DNA of 45,264 nt, from the NCBI GenBank assembly GCA_002255955.1, contig NKIM01000037.1, forward strand, positions 1 to 45,264. Direction: 5' to 3'. The notes beneath the pieces are model-generated. The model was not told the DNA's origin. It was given only the letters and a program-made list of their open reading frames with translations, and did no database searches. Position 1 is the stretch's first letter. Every line of letters begins with the position of its first letter. The position numbers and the translations under genes were made by a program. Shown here piece after piece: positions 1 to 8,899 of this stretch. The DNA is from Burkholderiales bacterium PBB2. Its GTDB lineage: Bacteria > Pseudomonadota > Gammaproteobacteria > Burkholderiales > Burkholderiaceae_C.

Positions 1-594
1 ATCCGCGGCGCCGGCGAGATGCTGGGCGAGCACCAGAGCGGCAATATGATGGAGATCGGTTTCCAGCTCTACAACGAGATGCTGGCCGAGGCGGTGCGCT
101 CGCTCAAGGCCGGCAAGGAGCCCGATCTGCTCTCGCCCCTGGGCGCCACCACCGAGATCAATCTGCACGCCCCCGCCCTGCTGCCCGATGCCTACTGCGG
201 CGATGTGCACCAGCGCCTCTCGCTCTACAAGCGCCTGGCCACCGCCGAGAAGAGCGAGCAGATCGACAAGCTGCTGGAAGAGGTGACCGACCGCTTCGGC
301 AAGCTGCCCGCGCAAGGCCAGACCCTGTTCGACACCCACCGCCTGCGCGTGCTGGCCAAGCCTTACGGCGTGCTCAAGATCGACGCGGCACCCTCGGTGA
401 TGAACATCAACTTCCGCCCCAACCCGCCGATTGATGCCATGCGCGTGATCGAGCTGGTGCAGAAGAACAAGAGCATCAAGCTGGTCGGCAACGACAAGCT
501 GCGCATCGACAAGGCGCTGAGCGATCCCAAGGACCGCGCGCAAGCCATTCGCGAAGTGCTGAGGCTGCTCGGCCAACCCCTCAAGCAGGACTGA
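1..594 (+). CDS. mfd: Transcription-repair coupling factor Mfd, C-terminal part (5' end outside window)
   Basis: The reading frame is open from base 1 and encodes the last 197 residues of Mfd, the DNA translocase that removes RNA polymerase stalled at lesions and recruits UvrA. The first visible residues, IRGAGEMLGEHQSGNMMEIG, match the end of the translocase/helicase part. The rest, with the PDAYCGDVHQRLSLYKRLA stretch, matches the C-terminal TRCF domain that binds UvrA. The protein ends with an ordinary stop 13 bases before serB, on the same strand. The helicase motifs and RNA-polymerase-interacting domain lie outside the window. Identification rests on recognised family sequence and is firm. 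Confidence 0.93.
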   Translation: MRGAGEMLGEHQSGNMMEIGFQLYNEMLAEAVRSLKAGKEPDLLSPLGATTEINLHAPALLPDAYCGDVHQRLSLYKRLATAEKSEQIDKLLEEVTDRFGKLPAQGQTLFDTHRLRVLAKPYGVLKIDAAPSVMNINFRPNPPIDAMRVIELVQKNKSIKLVGNDKLRIDKALSDPKDRAQAIREVLRLLGQPLKQD

Positions 595-607
595 GTTTTT
601 TATTGAT

Positions 608-1300
608 ATGCATGACCTCGTGACTCAAGGCTTCACGCCCCCGCTGCGCCTGGCCGACTTCCGCCTCGCCGCTTTCGACATGGACTCGACCCTGATCAAT
701 ATCGAGTGCATCGACGAGATCGCCGCCGCCGCGGGCAAGAAAGAGGAAGTGGCCGCCATCACCGAAGCCGCCATGCGCGGCGAGATCACGGATTTCAAGG
801 ACAGCCTGCGCCGCCGCCTGGCGCTCTTGCAAGGCGTGCCGGTGAGCGCGCTGGAGCAGGTGCTGCGGGAGCGCCTGCAGTTCAACCCCGGCGCGCGCGA
901 GCTGTGCGCGGCGCTCAAGGCTGCGGGCTTGAAGCTGCTGCTGGTCTCGGGTGGCTTCACCTTCTTTACGCGTTATGTCGCCGCCGAGCTGGGCATGGAC
1001 TGGGTGCGCAGCAATGAGCTGGAAATCAAGGACGGCCAACTGGCCGGCGCGCTCGTGATGCAGCCCTGGGGCGAGATCTGCGATGGCGAGGAAAAGCGCC
1101 GCATGCTGGAGCAATGCGCGGCCGAAATCGGCGCCCTGCCCGCCCAGTGCATCGCCGTGGGCGACGGCGCCAACGACCTGCCCATGATGGGCGCGGCCGG
1201 CCTGTCGGTGGCGTTTCATGCCAAGCCGCGGGTGCGCGAGCAGGCCATGGTGGCGATCAACGCGGGCGGGCTGGATCGCCTGCTCGAGGTCTTGCGCTGA
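608..1300 (+). CDS. serB: Phosphoserine phosphatase SerB
   Basis: Catalyses the last step of serine biosynthesis, phosphoserine to serine, in the cytosol. It is a 230-residue HAD-superfamily enzyme. The nucleophile motif DMDST is at residues 24-28 (Asp24 and Asp26), the SGG of motif II at 114-116, a motif III lysine near 163, and GDGAND at 185-190. The cap domain includes the ECIDEIA segment after motif I. It lacks the N-terminal ACT domain of some longer SerB proteins. It starts with ATG 13 bases after mfd; no clear Shine-Dalgarno sequence is visible. All catalytic motifs are intact. Confidence 0.93.
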   Translation: MHDLVTQGFTPPLRLADFRLAAFDMDSTLINIECIDEIAAAAGKKEEVAAITEAAMRGEITDFKDSLRRRLALLQGVPVSALEQVLRERLQFNPGARELCAALKAAGLKLLLVSGGFTFFTRYVAAELGMDWVRSNELEIKDGQLAGALVMQPWGEICDGEEKRRMLEQCAAEIGALPAQCIAVGDGANDLPMMGAAGLSVAFHAKPRVREQAMVAINAGGLDRLLEVLR

Positions 1301-1322
1301 AGCCTGACATCGCCGCCCGACC

Positions 1323-2264
1323 TTGAAGATCTGGACCTACCACTACCCGGTTGACCTCGACGGCCAGCGCTACGCGCTGCGCTTCGAAGCCGGCTTGCGC
1401 GGCTCGCGCCTGCTCCTCAGCCATGAGGGGCAAACGCTGGAGGACCGTCAGGACTTCGGCCGTGACCCCTATCGCCTGCATCGGCTGCAACTGGACACGG
1501 CACAAGGCCCGCTGCTCTTCGAGCTGGGCCCGCGCACGGTGCTCAGCTACGGCGTCAAGGTGTCGCGCCAAGGACAGGTGCTCTACCGTTCCCACCCCGA
1601 CCCCTTCGCCTACCTGGCCCGGGTGCAGGCCATGATGGCCAAGCGCCAGCGGCAGGCTTCGGCGCCGGGCGCACCCGATTTCTCTCGCCTCAAGGGCCAG
1701 GCGCCCGCGATCGCCGTGGACATTGCGCGCGGCCTGCTTTTCTTCGTGATGGGCAAGCTCGGTGACCTGCGCACGGCCGCCCTGGTGACGGCCGCGGCGG
1801 GCCTGGCCTTGCTGCCGCTGCAATGGGCGATCAACCGCTTCGCGCCGCCTGAGCGGCGGGTCGATCTGCTCGGTGGCATGGCCTTGTTCGGCGTGGTGGT
1901 GATGTTGCTGTCGGCCGGCTTCTCCTGGTACTTCGAGTCGGAGTTTCTGGTGCAGCTCAAGGCCAGCGTGATCGGCGGCCTGGTGGCCTGCGCCTTCGGC
2001 GTTGACGCGCTGGCCGGCGGCCGCTGGCTGGGCAAGCGGGTGATGACGTACCTGGTCTACAGCGACATCGACGCGCGCCGGCTCTCGGCCGGCATGTGTG
2101 CCATGGGCCTGGCCCTGGCCGGCGTCAATGCGGCCGTGGCCAGCCTGATGTCCAAGGACGCCTGGCTTTGGTACACGCTCTGGGGCGATCTGCTGCTGGT
2201 CTTCGTGCTGTCCAATCTGGCCATCCACTGGGCGCGGCGCAAGCCCGGCCCGCGACCGGCCTGA
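1323..2264 (+). CDS. Unknown multi-pass membrane protein
   Basis: A 313-residue protein I do not recognise. The N-terminal 120 residues are soluble and strand-rich (it opens MKIWTYHYPVDLDGQRYALR). The rest contains about five hydrophobic segments between residues 155 and 305, separated by charged loops, so an inner-membrane location is likely. The frame has no early ATG; the start is taken as TTG, 22 bases after serB, because the conserved-looking N-terminus begins there. It sits downstream of serB on the same strand and may share its transcript. No enzymatic motif is visible. The coding call rests on length and membrane pattern; the exact start is uncertain. Confidence 0.7.
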   Translation: MKIWTYHYPVDLDGQRYALRFEAGLRGSRLLLSHEGQTLEDRQDFGRDPYRLHRLQLDTAQGPLLFELGPRTVLSYGVKVSRQGQVLYRSHPDPFAYLARVQAMMAKRQRQASAPGAPDFSRLKGQAPAIAVDIARGLLFFVMGKLGDLRTAALVTAAAGLALLPLQWAINRFAPPERRVDLLGGMALFGVVVMLLSAGFSWYFESEFLVQLKASVIGGLVACAFGVDALAGGRWLGKRVMTYLVYSDIDARRLSAGMCAMGLALAGVNAAVASLMSKDAWLWYTLWGDLLLVFVLSNLAIHWARRKPGPRPA

Positions 2265-2304
2265 ATCGTTCCACTCTCACCGAATTCGCCCCCGCCCCCT
2301 CGCC

Positions 2305-2871
2305 ATGCGCCACACCGTTGAACTCCGCCACGCCAGCCGCCTGCTCAACACCGGCCCCACCGTGCTGGTCAGCAGCCGCCACGGCGCGCAACAGGATGTG
2401 ATGGCCGCGGCCTGGAACATGCCGCTGGATTTCGAGCCGCCCAAGATCGCCGTGGTGATCGACAAGAACACCTTCACCCGCGGCCTGATCGAGGCCAGCG
2501 GTGAGTTCGTGATCGCCGTACCCTGCGTGGCGCAGGCGGCCATGGTCACCGGCGTGGGCCACTGCAGCGGCCGCGATGTCGACAAGTTCGAACGCTTCGG
2601 CCTGCGAACCCAGCCGGGCTCTCAGGTGGCGGCGCCCCTGATCGAGGGCTGCCTCGCCTGGCTGGAATGCCGGCGCATCCCCGAGCCCGCGCAGGAGCAG
2701 CGTTATGACCTGTTCCTGGCCGAGGTGGTGGCCGCCTGGGCCGAGGACTGGGCCTTCACCGAGGGCCACTGGATCGAGCCGAGCGATGCGAGCCGGCGCT
2801 GCCTGCACCACCTGGGCGGCGGGCGCTATTTCAGCAGCTCGGGCCTCATCGACACCCAAGCCGACTCCTGA
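2305..2871 (+). CDS. Flavin-reductase-like (FMN-binding split barrel) protein
   Basis: A 188-residue protein of the flavin reductase-like family, small cytosolic split-barrel proteins that bind FMN and often reduce flavin with NAD(P)H. The N-terminal segment with TGPTVLVSSRHGAQQDVMAAAWNMPLDF fits the flavin-contact region of the family (quoted here only in outline: a V-S-S strand followed by an AAW-M-P turn near residues 18-45). IAVVIDKNTFT and GEFVIAVP follow as expected. Substrate cannot be told from sequence. It is the last gene of the plus-strand run and converges on rraA, only 7 bases away. Confidence 0.8.
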   Translation: MRHTVELRHASRLLNTGPTVLVSSRHGAQQDVMAAAWNMPLDFEPPKIAVVIDKNTFTRGLIEASGEFVIAVPCVAQAAMVTGVGHCSGRDVDKFERFGLRTQPGSQVAAPLIEGCLAWLECRRIPEPAQEQRYDLFLAEVVAAWAEDWAFTEGHWIEPSDASRRCLHHLGGGRYFSSSGLIDTQADS

Positions 2872-2878
2872 GCCGCTC

Positions 2879-3376
2879 TCAAGCGGCGTGCAGGGCCTGC
2901 TCGCTGATCACCACCCCGTCGGCATCGGCATACAGCCACTCACCGGGCCGCACCGGCAGGCCATGCAGATGCAGGACCAGATCGCTCTGACCCTGAGCTT
3001 TGCGGTCGGTGGGCATGGGCACATGGCCGAGAGCCAGAATGCCCAGCGGCGCGGCCGCCAGCTCGGCCAGATCGCGCACGCAGCCATGAATCAGCAGGCC
3101 GGCCCAGCCATTGGCGGCGGCCGCCGCAGCCAGATTGCCGCCCAACAAGGCGCGGCGCAGCGATCCCGCGCCGTCCACCACCAGCACCTGCCCCTGGCCC
3201 GGGCTTTCCACCGCTTCCTTGACCCGGCTGTTGTCCTCGAAACACTTCACCGTGCGAACAGGCCCGGCAAAGCGGCCCAGGGCCCCATAGCTGCGGTACA
3301 CGCCCGGCAGCACACGCAGGCGGCCAGACTCGTCGGACTTGAAGCGGTCGCAAATATCGCAGGTCGAGAATTCCAT
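2879..3376 (-). CDS. rraA: RraA family protein (RNase E activity regulator / HMG aldolase-like)
   Basis: A 165-residue RraA-family protein. In E. coli RraA binds RNase E and inhibits it; close relatives are 4-hydroxy-4-methyl-2-oxoglutarate or oxaloacetate aldolases/decarboxylases. Visible hallmarks are the opening CDICDRF, the VKCFEDNSRVKEAV stretch near residue 45, GGNLAAAAAANGWAGL around residues 80-95, GCVRDLAEL just after, and YADADGVVIS near the C-terminus. The glycine-rich segment plus the R-D pair are the metal/substrate site in the aldolases, so a catalytic role cannot be excluded. It is transcribed toward the flavin-reductase-like gene. Confidence 0.85.
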   Translation of the reverse strand: MEFSTCDICDRFKSDESGRLRVLPGVYRSYGALGRFAGPVRTVKCFEDNSRVKEAVESPGQGQVLVVDGAGSLRRALLGGNLAAAAAANGWAGLLIHGCVRDLAELAAAPLGILALGHVPMPTDRKAQGQSDLVLHLHGLPVRPGEWLYADADGVVISEQALHAA

Positions 3377-3424
3377 GTCGGGGCATAGGCTCCGGGTCAG
3401 TTCACAACAGGGCCAAGAGCAAAC

Positions 3425-3646
3425 TCAGGCCGGCGGCAAGACCTTGATGCGCGCATCCTGGTACTGCACCACCTGGCCGGCGCGGATCTTGGCGGTTTTG
3501 CGCAATTCTTCGCGCCCGTCCACCTGCACATGGCCCTCGCTGATGACGACCCGGGCACGCCCGCCGCTCTCCACCAGACCGTTGGCCTTCAGCAGCTTGT
3601 CCAGCTCAATGAACTCGCCGCGCAATTCGAAATCGATGTGTTGCAT
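3425..3646 (-). CDS. Small S4-domain RNA-binding protein (YbcJ-like)
   Basis: A 73-residue protein consisting essentially of one S4 RNA-binding fold: an LDKLLKANGLVESGGRARV helix pair followed by the VQVDGREELRKTAKIRAGQVV strand pair that typify YbcJ/RlbA-like proteins. The frame is open eight codons further upstream (to 3670), but the family starts at MQHIDFELRG, so the downstream ATG is preferred. It lies 48 bases upstream of rraA on the same strand, and the two may be co-transcribed. Role in RNA or ribosome metabolism is inferred from the fold only. Confidence 0.82.
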   Translation of the reverse strand: MQHIDFELRGEFIELDKLLKANGLVESGGRARVVISEGHVQVDGREELRKTAKIRAGQVVQYQDARIKVLPPA

Positions 3647-3802
3647 GGCGGCATTGTCCCAGAGTGGCATGCGCTGCCTGTTGGGCCCAGCCGCTCACCC
3701 TCTAAACTCCGCGACGCCCACCCTTCCGGCGCTCGGCCTGCAGTTCAGAGGCCCGGGCCTTCAGATCCACAGATCCGCCCACGGCAGTTTCGCCGCTGAA
3801 CC

Positions 3803-4768
3803 ATGATTCGACCCTTTCGCCAGACCTTGGCCGGCATCCCCTTCGCCACGGATGTCACTCATGCGCACGGGCTGCAGGCCCCCAGATCCGGCCTGCTGCT
3901 CGGCCTGAGCCTGGCCCTGAGCCTGTTGGCTCCACCGTCTGCCTCGGCCGGCGAACGCAGCGAAACGGCCATTGCCCTGCAGCTCTGGACCGTCACCCAG
4001 GCCGTGGCCGAGGTGCGAGCCCTCCCCGCCCGACCCGGCACCGGTGCGGAGGCTGCGATCTGCCTCAAGGCCCTGGGCCCGGACAACTTCCGGGCTTTCG
4101 CCGGCGAGCTGGCATCGCAGGCCTACAAGCCCGAGGAATTGCGCGGCCTGGACCGCTTTCTTGGCACGACCTTGGGCCAGAGGGCGCTGCAGCTGCAGCT
4201 GGCCGAACTGCGACAAACCATGAGCCCACCCCGGCCAGGCCAGGCGGCAGCACCCGCACCCGTCATCGCTTTCACGCAAGCCGAACAGCGCGCGCTGAGC
4301 GCCTGGCCGCGCGAGCTGGTCTTGCTCAGGCACGGCCTCAATCGCCAGAAGAGCGTGCAGACCCAGCTTCAAGAGCATGTGCTCACCCGCATCCAGGCCT
4401 GCAATGCAGCGGCTCAGGCCAGCGCCCGCGATGCAGAGGCCATGCAGACGCTGCGTCAGACCCACGCACAAAGCCACCCGAACCTGCTGAACGCCTTCCA
4501 GTGCCTGGCCCGCCAGCATCGCGAGCCCGATGCGCAGCAGGCCGTGCAGGCCGCGCGCCAGGCCTATCTGGACCTGCATCAGCAGATCGAGCAGGTCAGC
4601 CAGCCGCGCCTGCTCAAGCCGGGCTTGGAGGCACTGAGCCAGGCCTACGCGCAGATCCCGCGTGGCGCCCTGAGCAGCAGCGACGCGGCCGTTTGCGAGA
4701 ACCTGGGCCTTCAGTTCGAGGCCTTGCGGCAAGACATCGAGCGGCCCTCAGACCCGACAGCCCGCTAA
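3803..4768 (+). CDS. Unknown secreted helical protein
   Basis: A 321-residue protein I cannot assign. A hydrophobic segment at about residues 29-44 (GLLLGLSLALSLLAPP) followed by SASAGE looks like a signal peptide with cleavage near residue 50, preceded by an unusually long N-region; no closer in-frame ATG exists. The mature part is rich in Ala, Gln, Leu and Arg and looks almost wholly helical, with five scattered cysteines. It is flanked by a minus-strand gene on each side (S4 protein upstream, membrane protein downstream), so it is a stand-alone transcription unit. A periplasmic location is likely. Confidence 0.65.
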   Translation: MIRPFRQTLAGIPFATDVTHAHGLQAPRSGLLLGLSLALSLLAPPSASAGERSETAIALQLWTVTQAVAEVRALPARPGTGAEAAICLKALGPDNFRAFAGELASQAYKPEELRGLDRFLGTTLGQRALQLQLAELRQTMSPPRPGQAAAPAPVIAFTQAEQRALSAWPRELVLLRHGLNRQKSVQTQLQEHVLTRIQACNAAAQASARDAEAMQTLRQTHAQSHPNLLNAFQCLARQHREPDAQQAVQAARQAYLDLHQQIEQVSQPRLLKPGLEALSQAYAQIPRGALSSSDAAVCENLGLQFEALRQDIERPSDPTAR

Positions 4769-4792
4769 AGCTCGCCAGCGCTTCGGGCCTCC

Positions 4793-5692
4793 TCAGTCAC
4801 CCGTCGCGGCATGACGACGCGGCGGCAACCCGCTCCAGCGCGGCCGCTGCCCTCGCCTGCGCCAGTCGCGATAGATGCCGCGCAGCCAGATGTGCAGGAC
4901 ACCCAGGCCGAAGAGGACGCCCATCAGAAAAACCAGGTAGGAATGGGGCTCGGAATCCAGCAGGCGGCCACTGCCATCTTGCAGCTGCCAGAGTTGAATC
5001 ACATCGCCCGGCTGGCTCCAAGACGGAAAGCGACCTCGCGCGACGGTGTAAACCCGCTCTTGCTCCCGGCCGTGCTCCAGGCCCTGCTCCAGGGCTTCAG
5101 CATCGCGCGGCAGCAAGCGCAGCTGCACATAGGCCTTGCGCCCGCTGCCATGCTCTTCGCGCGCCAGCACCCGCATGTCCAAGGCCTTGGCCTGGCTGCG
5201 AAAGCGCTCGTTCTCGCGCAACTCCCAGCAACCCACCAGGATCAGCAAGCCGGGAACGATCATGAGGATCAAGAGCGCGCGCAAGGCGCACCACCAGGTC
5301 AGCGCCTCGTCCTCGCGGCGCCCGCCACGCGCATGGCCATCGGGCAGCCAGCGGCGACCGCGGCGCCAGGGCGCCTTGGCATCCCGGCCCTCGCCGCCAC
5401 AGGCCCAGAAGCCCTGCAAACGCCGCAGCAGCTCGGCCCGGCTGAGGTCATCTCGCTCGGTGCGCAGCAGGCGCTGCTCGGCATCCGCAGCCTCATCATC
5501 CAGCAGCTCCAGCTGAAAGCCCGTCGCGGTGCAGCCGGCCGCCTGCAGGCAGCGGCCCCCGGGCGCTTCCAGCACGACAAAGCTGCCGGGTTCGCGGGCG
5601 CTCCAACTGTCCAGCGCCTGCGCCAGCTCGTCCGCGCCGTGCACCTGACGCCGGCCACCGGGCTCCAGCGCCAGCCACATCGGCGTGTTCAA
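4793..5692 (-). CDS. Two-helix membrane protein with DUF3592-like C-terminal part
   Basis: A 299-residue protein with a charged soluble N-terminal third, a transmembrane segment at about residues 136-155 and another at about 250-270. Between them lies an external strand-rich domain (VQLRLLPRDAEALEQGLEHG, VARGRFPSWSQPGDVIQLW) of the kind seen in DUF3592 proteins; that family call is tentative. The start codon is either TTG at 5692, which overlaps the TGA of the upstream ThDP gene as TTGA, or ATG at 5680. Either way it is tightly coupled to that gene. No catalytic motif is visible. Confidence 0.65.
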   Translation of the reverse strand: MNTPMWLALEPGGRRQVHGADELAQALDSWSAREPGSFVVLEAPGGRCLQAAGCTATGFQLELLDDEAADAEQRLLRTERDDLSRAELLRRLQGFWACGGEGRDAKAPWRRGRRWLPDGHARGGRREDEALTWWCALRALLILMIVPGLLILVGCWELRENERFRSQAKALDMRVLAREEHGSGRKAYVQLRLLPRDAEALEQGLEHGREQERVYTVARGRFPSWSQPGDVIQLWQLQDGSGRLLDSEPHSYLVFLMGVLFGLGVLHIWLRGIYRDWRRRGQRPRWSGLPPRRHAATGD

Positions 5693-7452
5693 GACTTAGG
5701 GGCGGCCAGGCGCTGCTCGGCGGCGGCGCGGATGGCACTCAAGCTGCTGCGGCTGGTGGAGACATCGCTGGACAGGCGCAGATGGATCAGGGTCGGCTGC
5801 TCGGGCGCGGCCATCGCGGCCTGCAGGGCGGGCTCGAAGTCCTCGGTGCGCTCCACCCGCGCCGAGCGCCAGCCATAGGCCAGGGCCAGGGCGGCGAAAT
5901 CGGGGTTGTAAAGATCGCTGCCCGAGACCCGGCCCGGGTACTCGCGCTCCTGGTGCATGCGGATGGTGCCGTAAGTGCCGTTGTCGACCACCACGCAGAT
6001 CAGCCGGCGGGCGCCATAGCCCGTGGCCGTGGCCAGCTCCTGGCCGTTCATCAGAAAGTCGCCATCACCGGCGATGTTGACGACCCAGCGGTCCTGTTGA
6101 AGCAGGCTGGCTGCCACCGCTGCCGGCAAGCCATAGCCCATGGCGCCGCTGGTCGGCGCCAGCTGGCTGCGGCCATAACGCTGCAAACCGGTGTAGCGGT
6201 GGAAGCGGTGCAGCCAGCCGCTGTAATTGCCCGCGCCATTGGTGAACACCGTGCCCTCGGGCAGGCGCCGGCCCAGGGTCTTGACGACCTCGGCCATGTC
6301 CAGGGGGCTGACCGGCTGCGGCTGCAGATTGCCTTGGTAATCGGCGTGCGCCTGCTGAGCCCATGCGCTCCACGAGACTGCCTCGGGCACCGGCAGTGAG
6401 GCCAGGGCCTGGGCGGCGCAGCTCATGCTGGCGTTGATCATCTGGTCGGCCGCGTAGACCCGGCCCAGCTCCTCGGCGCCGGCATGGATGTGGATCAAGG
6501 TCTGGGCCGGGCGCGGCGCCTGAAGCAAGGTGTAGCCACCGGTGGTCATCTCGCCCAGGCGCGGGCCCACGGCAATGACCAGATCGGCCTCCTTGATGCG
6601 CTGCGCCAGCTTGGGGTTGATGGCGATACCGACATCGCCGGCATAAAGCGGATGCGCGTTGTCAAACAGATCCTGGAAGCGAAAGGCACAGCCGACCGGC
6701 AGCTGCCAGCGCTCCGCGAACGCTTGCAGTGCAGCGCAGCTCTCGGCCGTCCAGCCGCCACCGCCGGCGATGACGATGGGGCGCTGGGCCGCCAGCAGGC
6801 GCTCGCGCAGCTCGGCCAGAGCGGCCGGGCTGGGGTAGCTTTGCGCCGCCTGCACGCGCGGCAGCACCGGCGCGGCCGTCGTCTGGGTGAGCATGTCCTC
6901 GGGCAGCACCAGCACCACCGGGCCGGGGCGGCCCTGCAAGGCGGTGTGGAAGGCGCGGGCCACGTACTCGGGCAGGCGGTCGGCGTCCTGCACCTCGCCC
7001 ACCCATTTGGCGAAACCGAGGGTGCCGGGGCCGAACATCTGCCGGTAGTCCAGCTCCTGGAAGGCCTCGCGGTCGCGCTGGTCGCTGGCCACCTGGCCGA
7101 TGAAGAGAACCATCGGCGTGCTGTCCTGGAAGGCGGTGTGCAGGCCGATGCTTGCGTTCGTCGCACCCGGGCCGCGGGTGACAAAACAGATGCCGGGGCG
7201 GCCGCTCAGCTTGCCCTGCGCCTCGGCCATGAAAGCGGCGCCGCCCTCCTGGCGGCAGGCGATGAAACGGATGCCGTGCTCGCGGTGCTCGTGGAAGCCG
7301 TCGAGCACGGCCAGGTAGGACTCGCCAGGCACACCGAAGACGGTGTCCACGCCCTGTGCGATCAGGGCTTCGACCAGGGCATGGCCGGCCAGGCGGGGCG
7401 CGCTCGCGCTGGGCGCGACTGCGGAAGATGGGAGGCTGGGGCTGGAGCTCAT
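5689..7452 (-). CDS. Thiamine-diphosphate-dependent enzyme, acetolactate synthase large-subunit type
   Basis: A 587-residue protein with the three domains of the ThDP family: N-terminal pyrimidine-binding domain (FGVPGESYLAVLDG, then the catalytic glutamate in CRQEGGAAFMAEAQ near residue 70), central domain, and C-terminal pyrophosphate-binding domain with the GDGDFLMNGQELATA motif ending in VVVDNGTYG. It resembles catalytic subunits of acetolactate synthase, but no regulatory small subunit (ilvN/ilvH) lies beside it, so benzoylformate decarboxylase-, oxalyl-CoA- or sulfoacetaldehyde-type activities are also possible. ATG 7452 is preferred over an upstream frame extension because the family similarity begins about 20 residues after it. 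It lies 106 bases downstream of the MFS transporter gene, same strand. Confidence 0.82.
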   Translation of the reverse strand: MSSSPSLPSSAVAPSASAPRLAGHALVEALIAQGVDTVFGVPGESYLAVLDGFHEHREHGIRFIACRQEGGAAFMAEAQGKLSGRPGICFVTRGPGATNASIGLHTAFQDSTPMVLFIGQVASDQRDREAFQELDYRQMFGPGTLGFAKWVGEVQDADRLPEYVARAFHTALQGRPGPVVLVLPEDMLTQTTAAPVLPRVQAAQSYPSPAALAELRERLLAAQRPIVIAGGGGWTAESCAALQAFAERWQLPVGCAFRFQDLFDNAHPLYAGDVGIAINPKLAQRIKEADLVIAVGPRLGEMTTGGYTLLQAPRPAQTLIHIHAGAEELGRVYAADQMINASMSCAAQALASLPVPEAVSWSAWAQQAHADYQGNLQPQPVSPLDMAEVVKTLGRRLPEGTVFTNGAGNYSGWLHRFHRYTGLQRYGRSQLAPTSGAMGYGLPAAVAASLLQQDRWVVNIAGDGDFLMNGQELATATGYGARRLICVVVDNGTYGTIRMHQEREYPGRVSGSDLYNPDFAALALAYGWRSARVERTEDFEPALQAAMAAPEQPTLIHLRLSSDVSTSRSSLSAIRAAAEQRLAAPKS

Positions 7453-7558
7453 GCGCCCCACTTTAAACGCCGCGCCAGGCCTCCCGCCTCTGGGCTTACC
7501 CGCCATTGCAGCGGCAAGTTCCAGCGCCTTTGTGTCAGATCAAGACCTGCGCACGGCC

Positions 7559-8830
7559 TCAATCTTTGCGCCCGCGCCGCACCAGGCTGGCCGCCGACAG
7601 GGCCGACAACAGGGCCAGGGCCGCGCCCACAAACACCGCGCCCGGGTGGCCGCCATCGAGCAGCGCGCCGAAGACGGGCGCCGCTGCGGCGAAGCCGATG
7701 TCCAGGCCCGAGTACACCGTGCCATAGACCCGGCCCGTGGCGCCCGGAGGCGCGGCGCGCTTGATCAACATATCGCGCGAGGGGCCGGCCAGACCGGTGC
7801 CGAAGCCGGCCAAAGCGACGATGAAGCCGGCCAGCGCCGGCGCCACCCAGCCAGTGGCAGCCAAGATCAGCAGGGCCGCTGCAATGCTCAAGGCGATGGC
7901 GATATTGCGCTCAAGGGATTTGCCCTTGGCCACCCAGAAGCCGCCGATCACCATGCCGATGGCACCGCAGAACATATAGCCCGTCACCACAAAGGCCGTG
8001 GCCGCCAGCGGCAGGCCGTAGAGCGCGGACAAGGCCGGGCTGGCAAAGCTCTGGATGGCGCTCAGAGAGGCGGTGGTGAACAGGAAAAAGGAGAAGCACA
8101 GCCAGACCGAAGGCAGGCGCAAAAAGGCGAGCGGATGCTCGGGCGCCAGGGTGGCTGCGCCGGCTTTCTCATGCGCCCAGCTGCCGTGGGCATCGTCAAT
8201 GGCCTCGCGCTTCCAGGCCAGCACGGCGATCACCACCAGGCCCAGCAGGGCCGTGCCCAGATAGGCGTAGCGCCAGTTGCCGCTCCAGCTGCTCAGGGCC
8301 AGCGCGAACAGCGGCGCCAGGCCCCAACCGATATTGCCCGAGATGCCATGCACCGAAAACGCATGGCCCAGGCGCGCCGGTGAGACCCGCTTGTTGAGGA
8401 TGGTGAAGTCCACCGGATGAAAAGGCGAATTGCCCAGCCCCGCCAGCGCCGCCGCCAGCAGCAGCCCGCCAAAACCCTGGGCCAGGCCGGCCGCGGCCGA
8501 GGCCGCCACAAAGCAGGCCAGCGCAGCGAACAGGATCGGGCGGGCGCCGCGACGGTCCACCACAAAGCCGGCCAGGGCCTGGCCGATGCCCGAGATCACA
8601 AAAAAGGTGGTGACCAAGAGGCCCAGCTGCGAGTAGCTCAGGCCGAAGTCGCGGATGAAGACCGGGAACAGCGGCGGCAGCAGCATGTGAAAAAAGTGCG
8701 AGGTGCCATGGGCCAGGCCGATCAGGCTGATGGTGGCAATGTCACGGCGCTTTTGCTCGGCCGCGGCCTGCTCGGGGGCCAGGCCGGCGGCGGAACTTGG
8801 AGGGGTCAGGACTGCAGAAGAGGAATTCAT
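7559..8830 (-). CDS. Major facilitator superfamily transporter (fosmidomycin-resistance-like)
   Basis: A 423-residue inner-membrane transporter with roughly twelve hydrophobic helices. The first helix region (ISLIGLAHGTSHFFHMLLPP) and the loop 2-3 segment GFVVDRRGARPILF are typical of the Fsr-like branch of MFS drug exporters. A second cytosolic-loop motif follows helix 8 near WVAKGKSLERN. The gene diverges from an AraC-type regulator 69 bases away, the usual arrangement of a regulator and the exporter it controls (NimR/NimT in E. coli is a known example of this pairing). Substrate unknown. Confidence 0.85.
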   Translation of the reverse strand: MNSSSAVLTPPSSAAGLAPEQAAAEQKRRDIATISLIGLAHGTSHFFHMLLPPLFPVFIRDFGLSYSQLGLLVTTFFVISGIGQALAGFVVDRRGARPILFAALACFVAASAAAGLAQGFGGLLLAAALAGLGNSPFHPVDFTILNKRVSPARLGHAFSVHGISGNIGWGLAPLFALALSSWSGNWRYAYLGTALLGLVVIAVLAWKREAIDDAHGSWAHEKAGAATLAPEHPLAFLRLPSVWLCFSFFLFTTASLSAIQSFASPALSALYGLPLAATAFVVTGYMFCGAIGMVIGGFWVAKGKSLERNIAIALSIAAALLILAATGWVAPALAGFIVALAGFGTGLAGPSRDMLIKRAAPPGATGRVYGTVYSGLDIGFAAAAPVFGALLDGGHPGAVFVGAALALLSALSAASLVRRGRKD

Positions 8831-8899
8831 GCCCTCAATGTAGGCGGCCCCTCCCCGGCCGGGTTACGATAGTTCGCCAAAGAGTATTGAATTTCCGCC

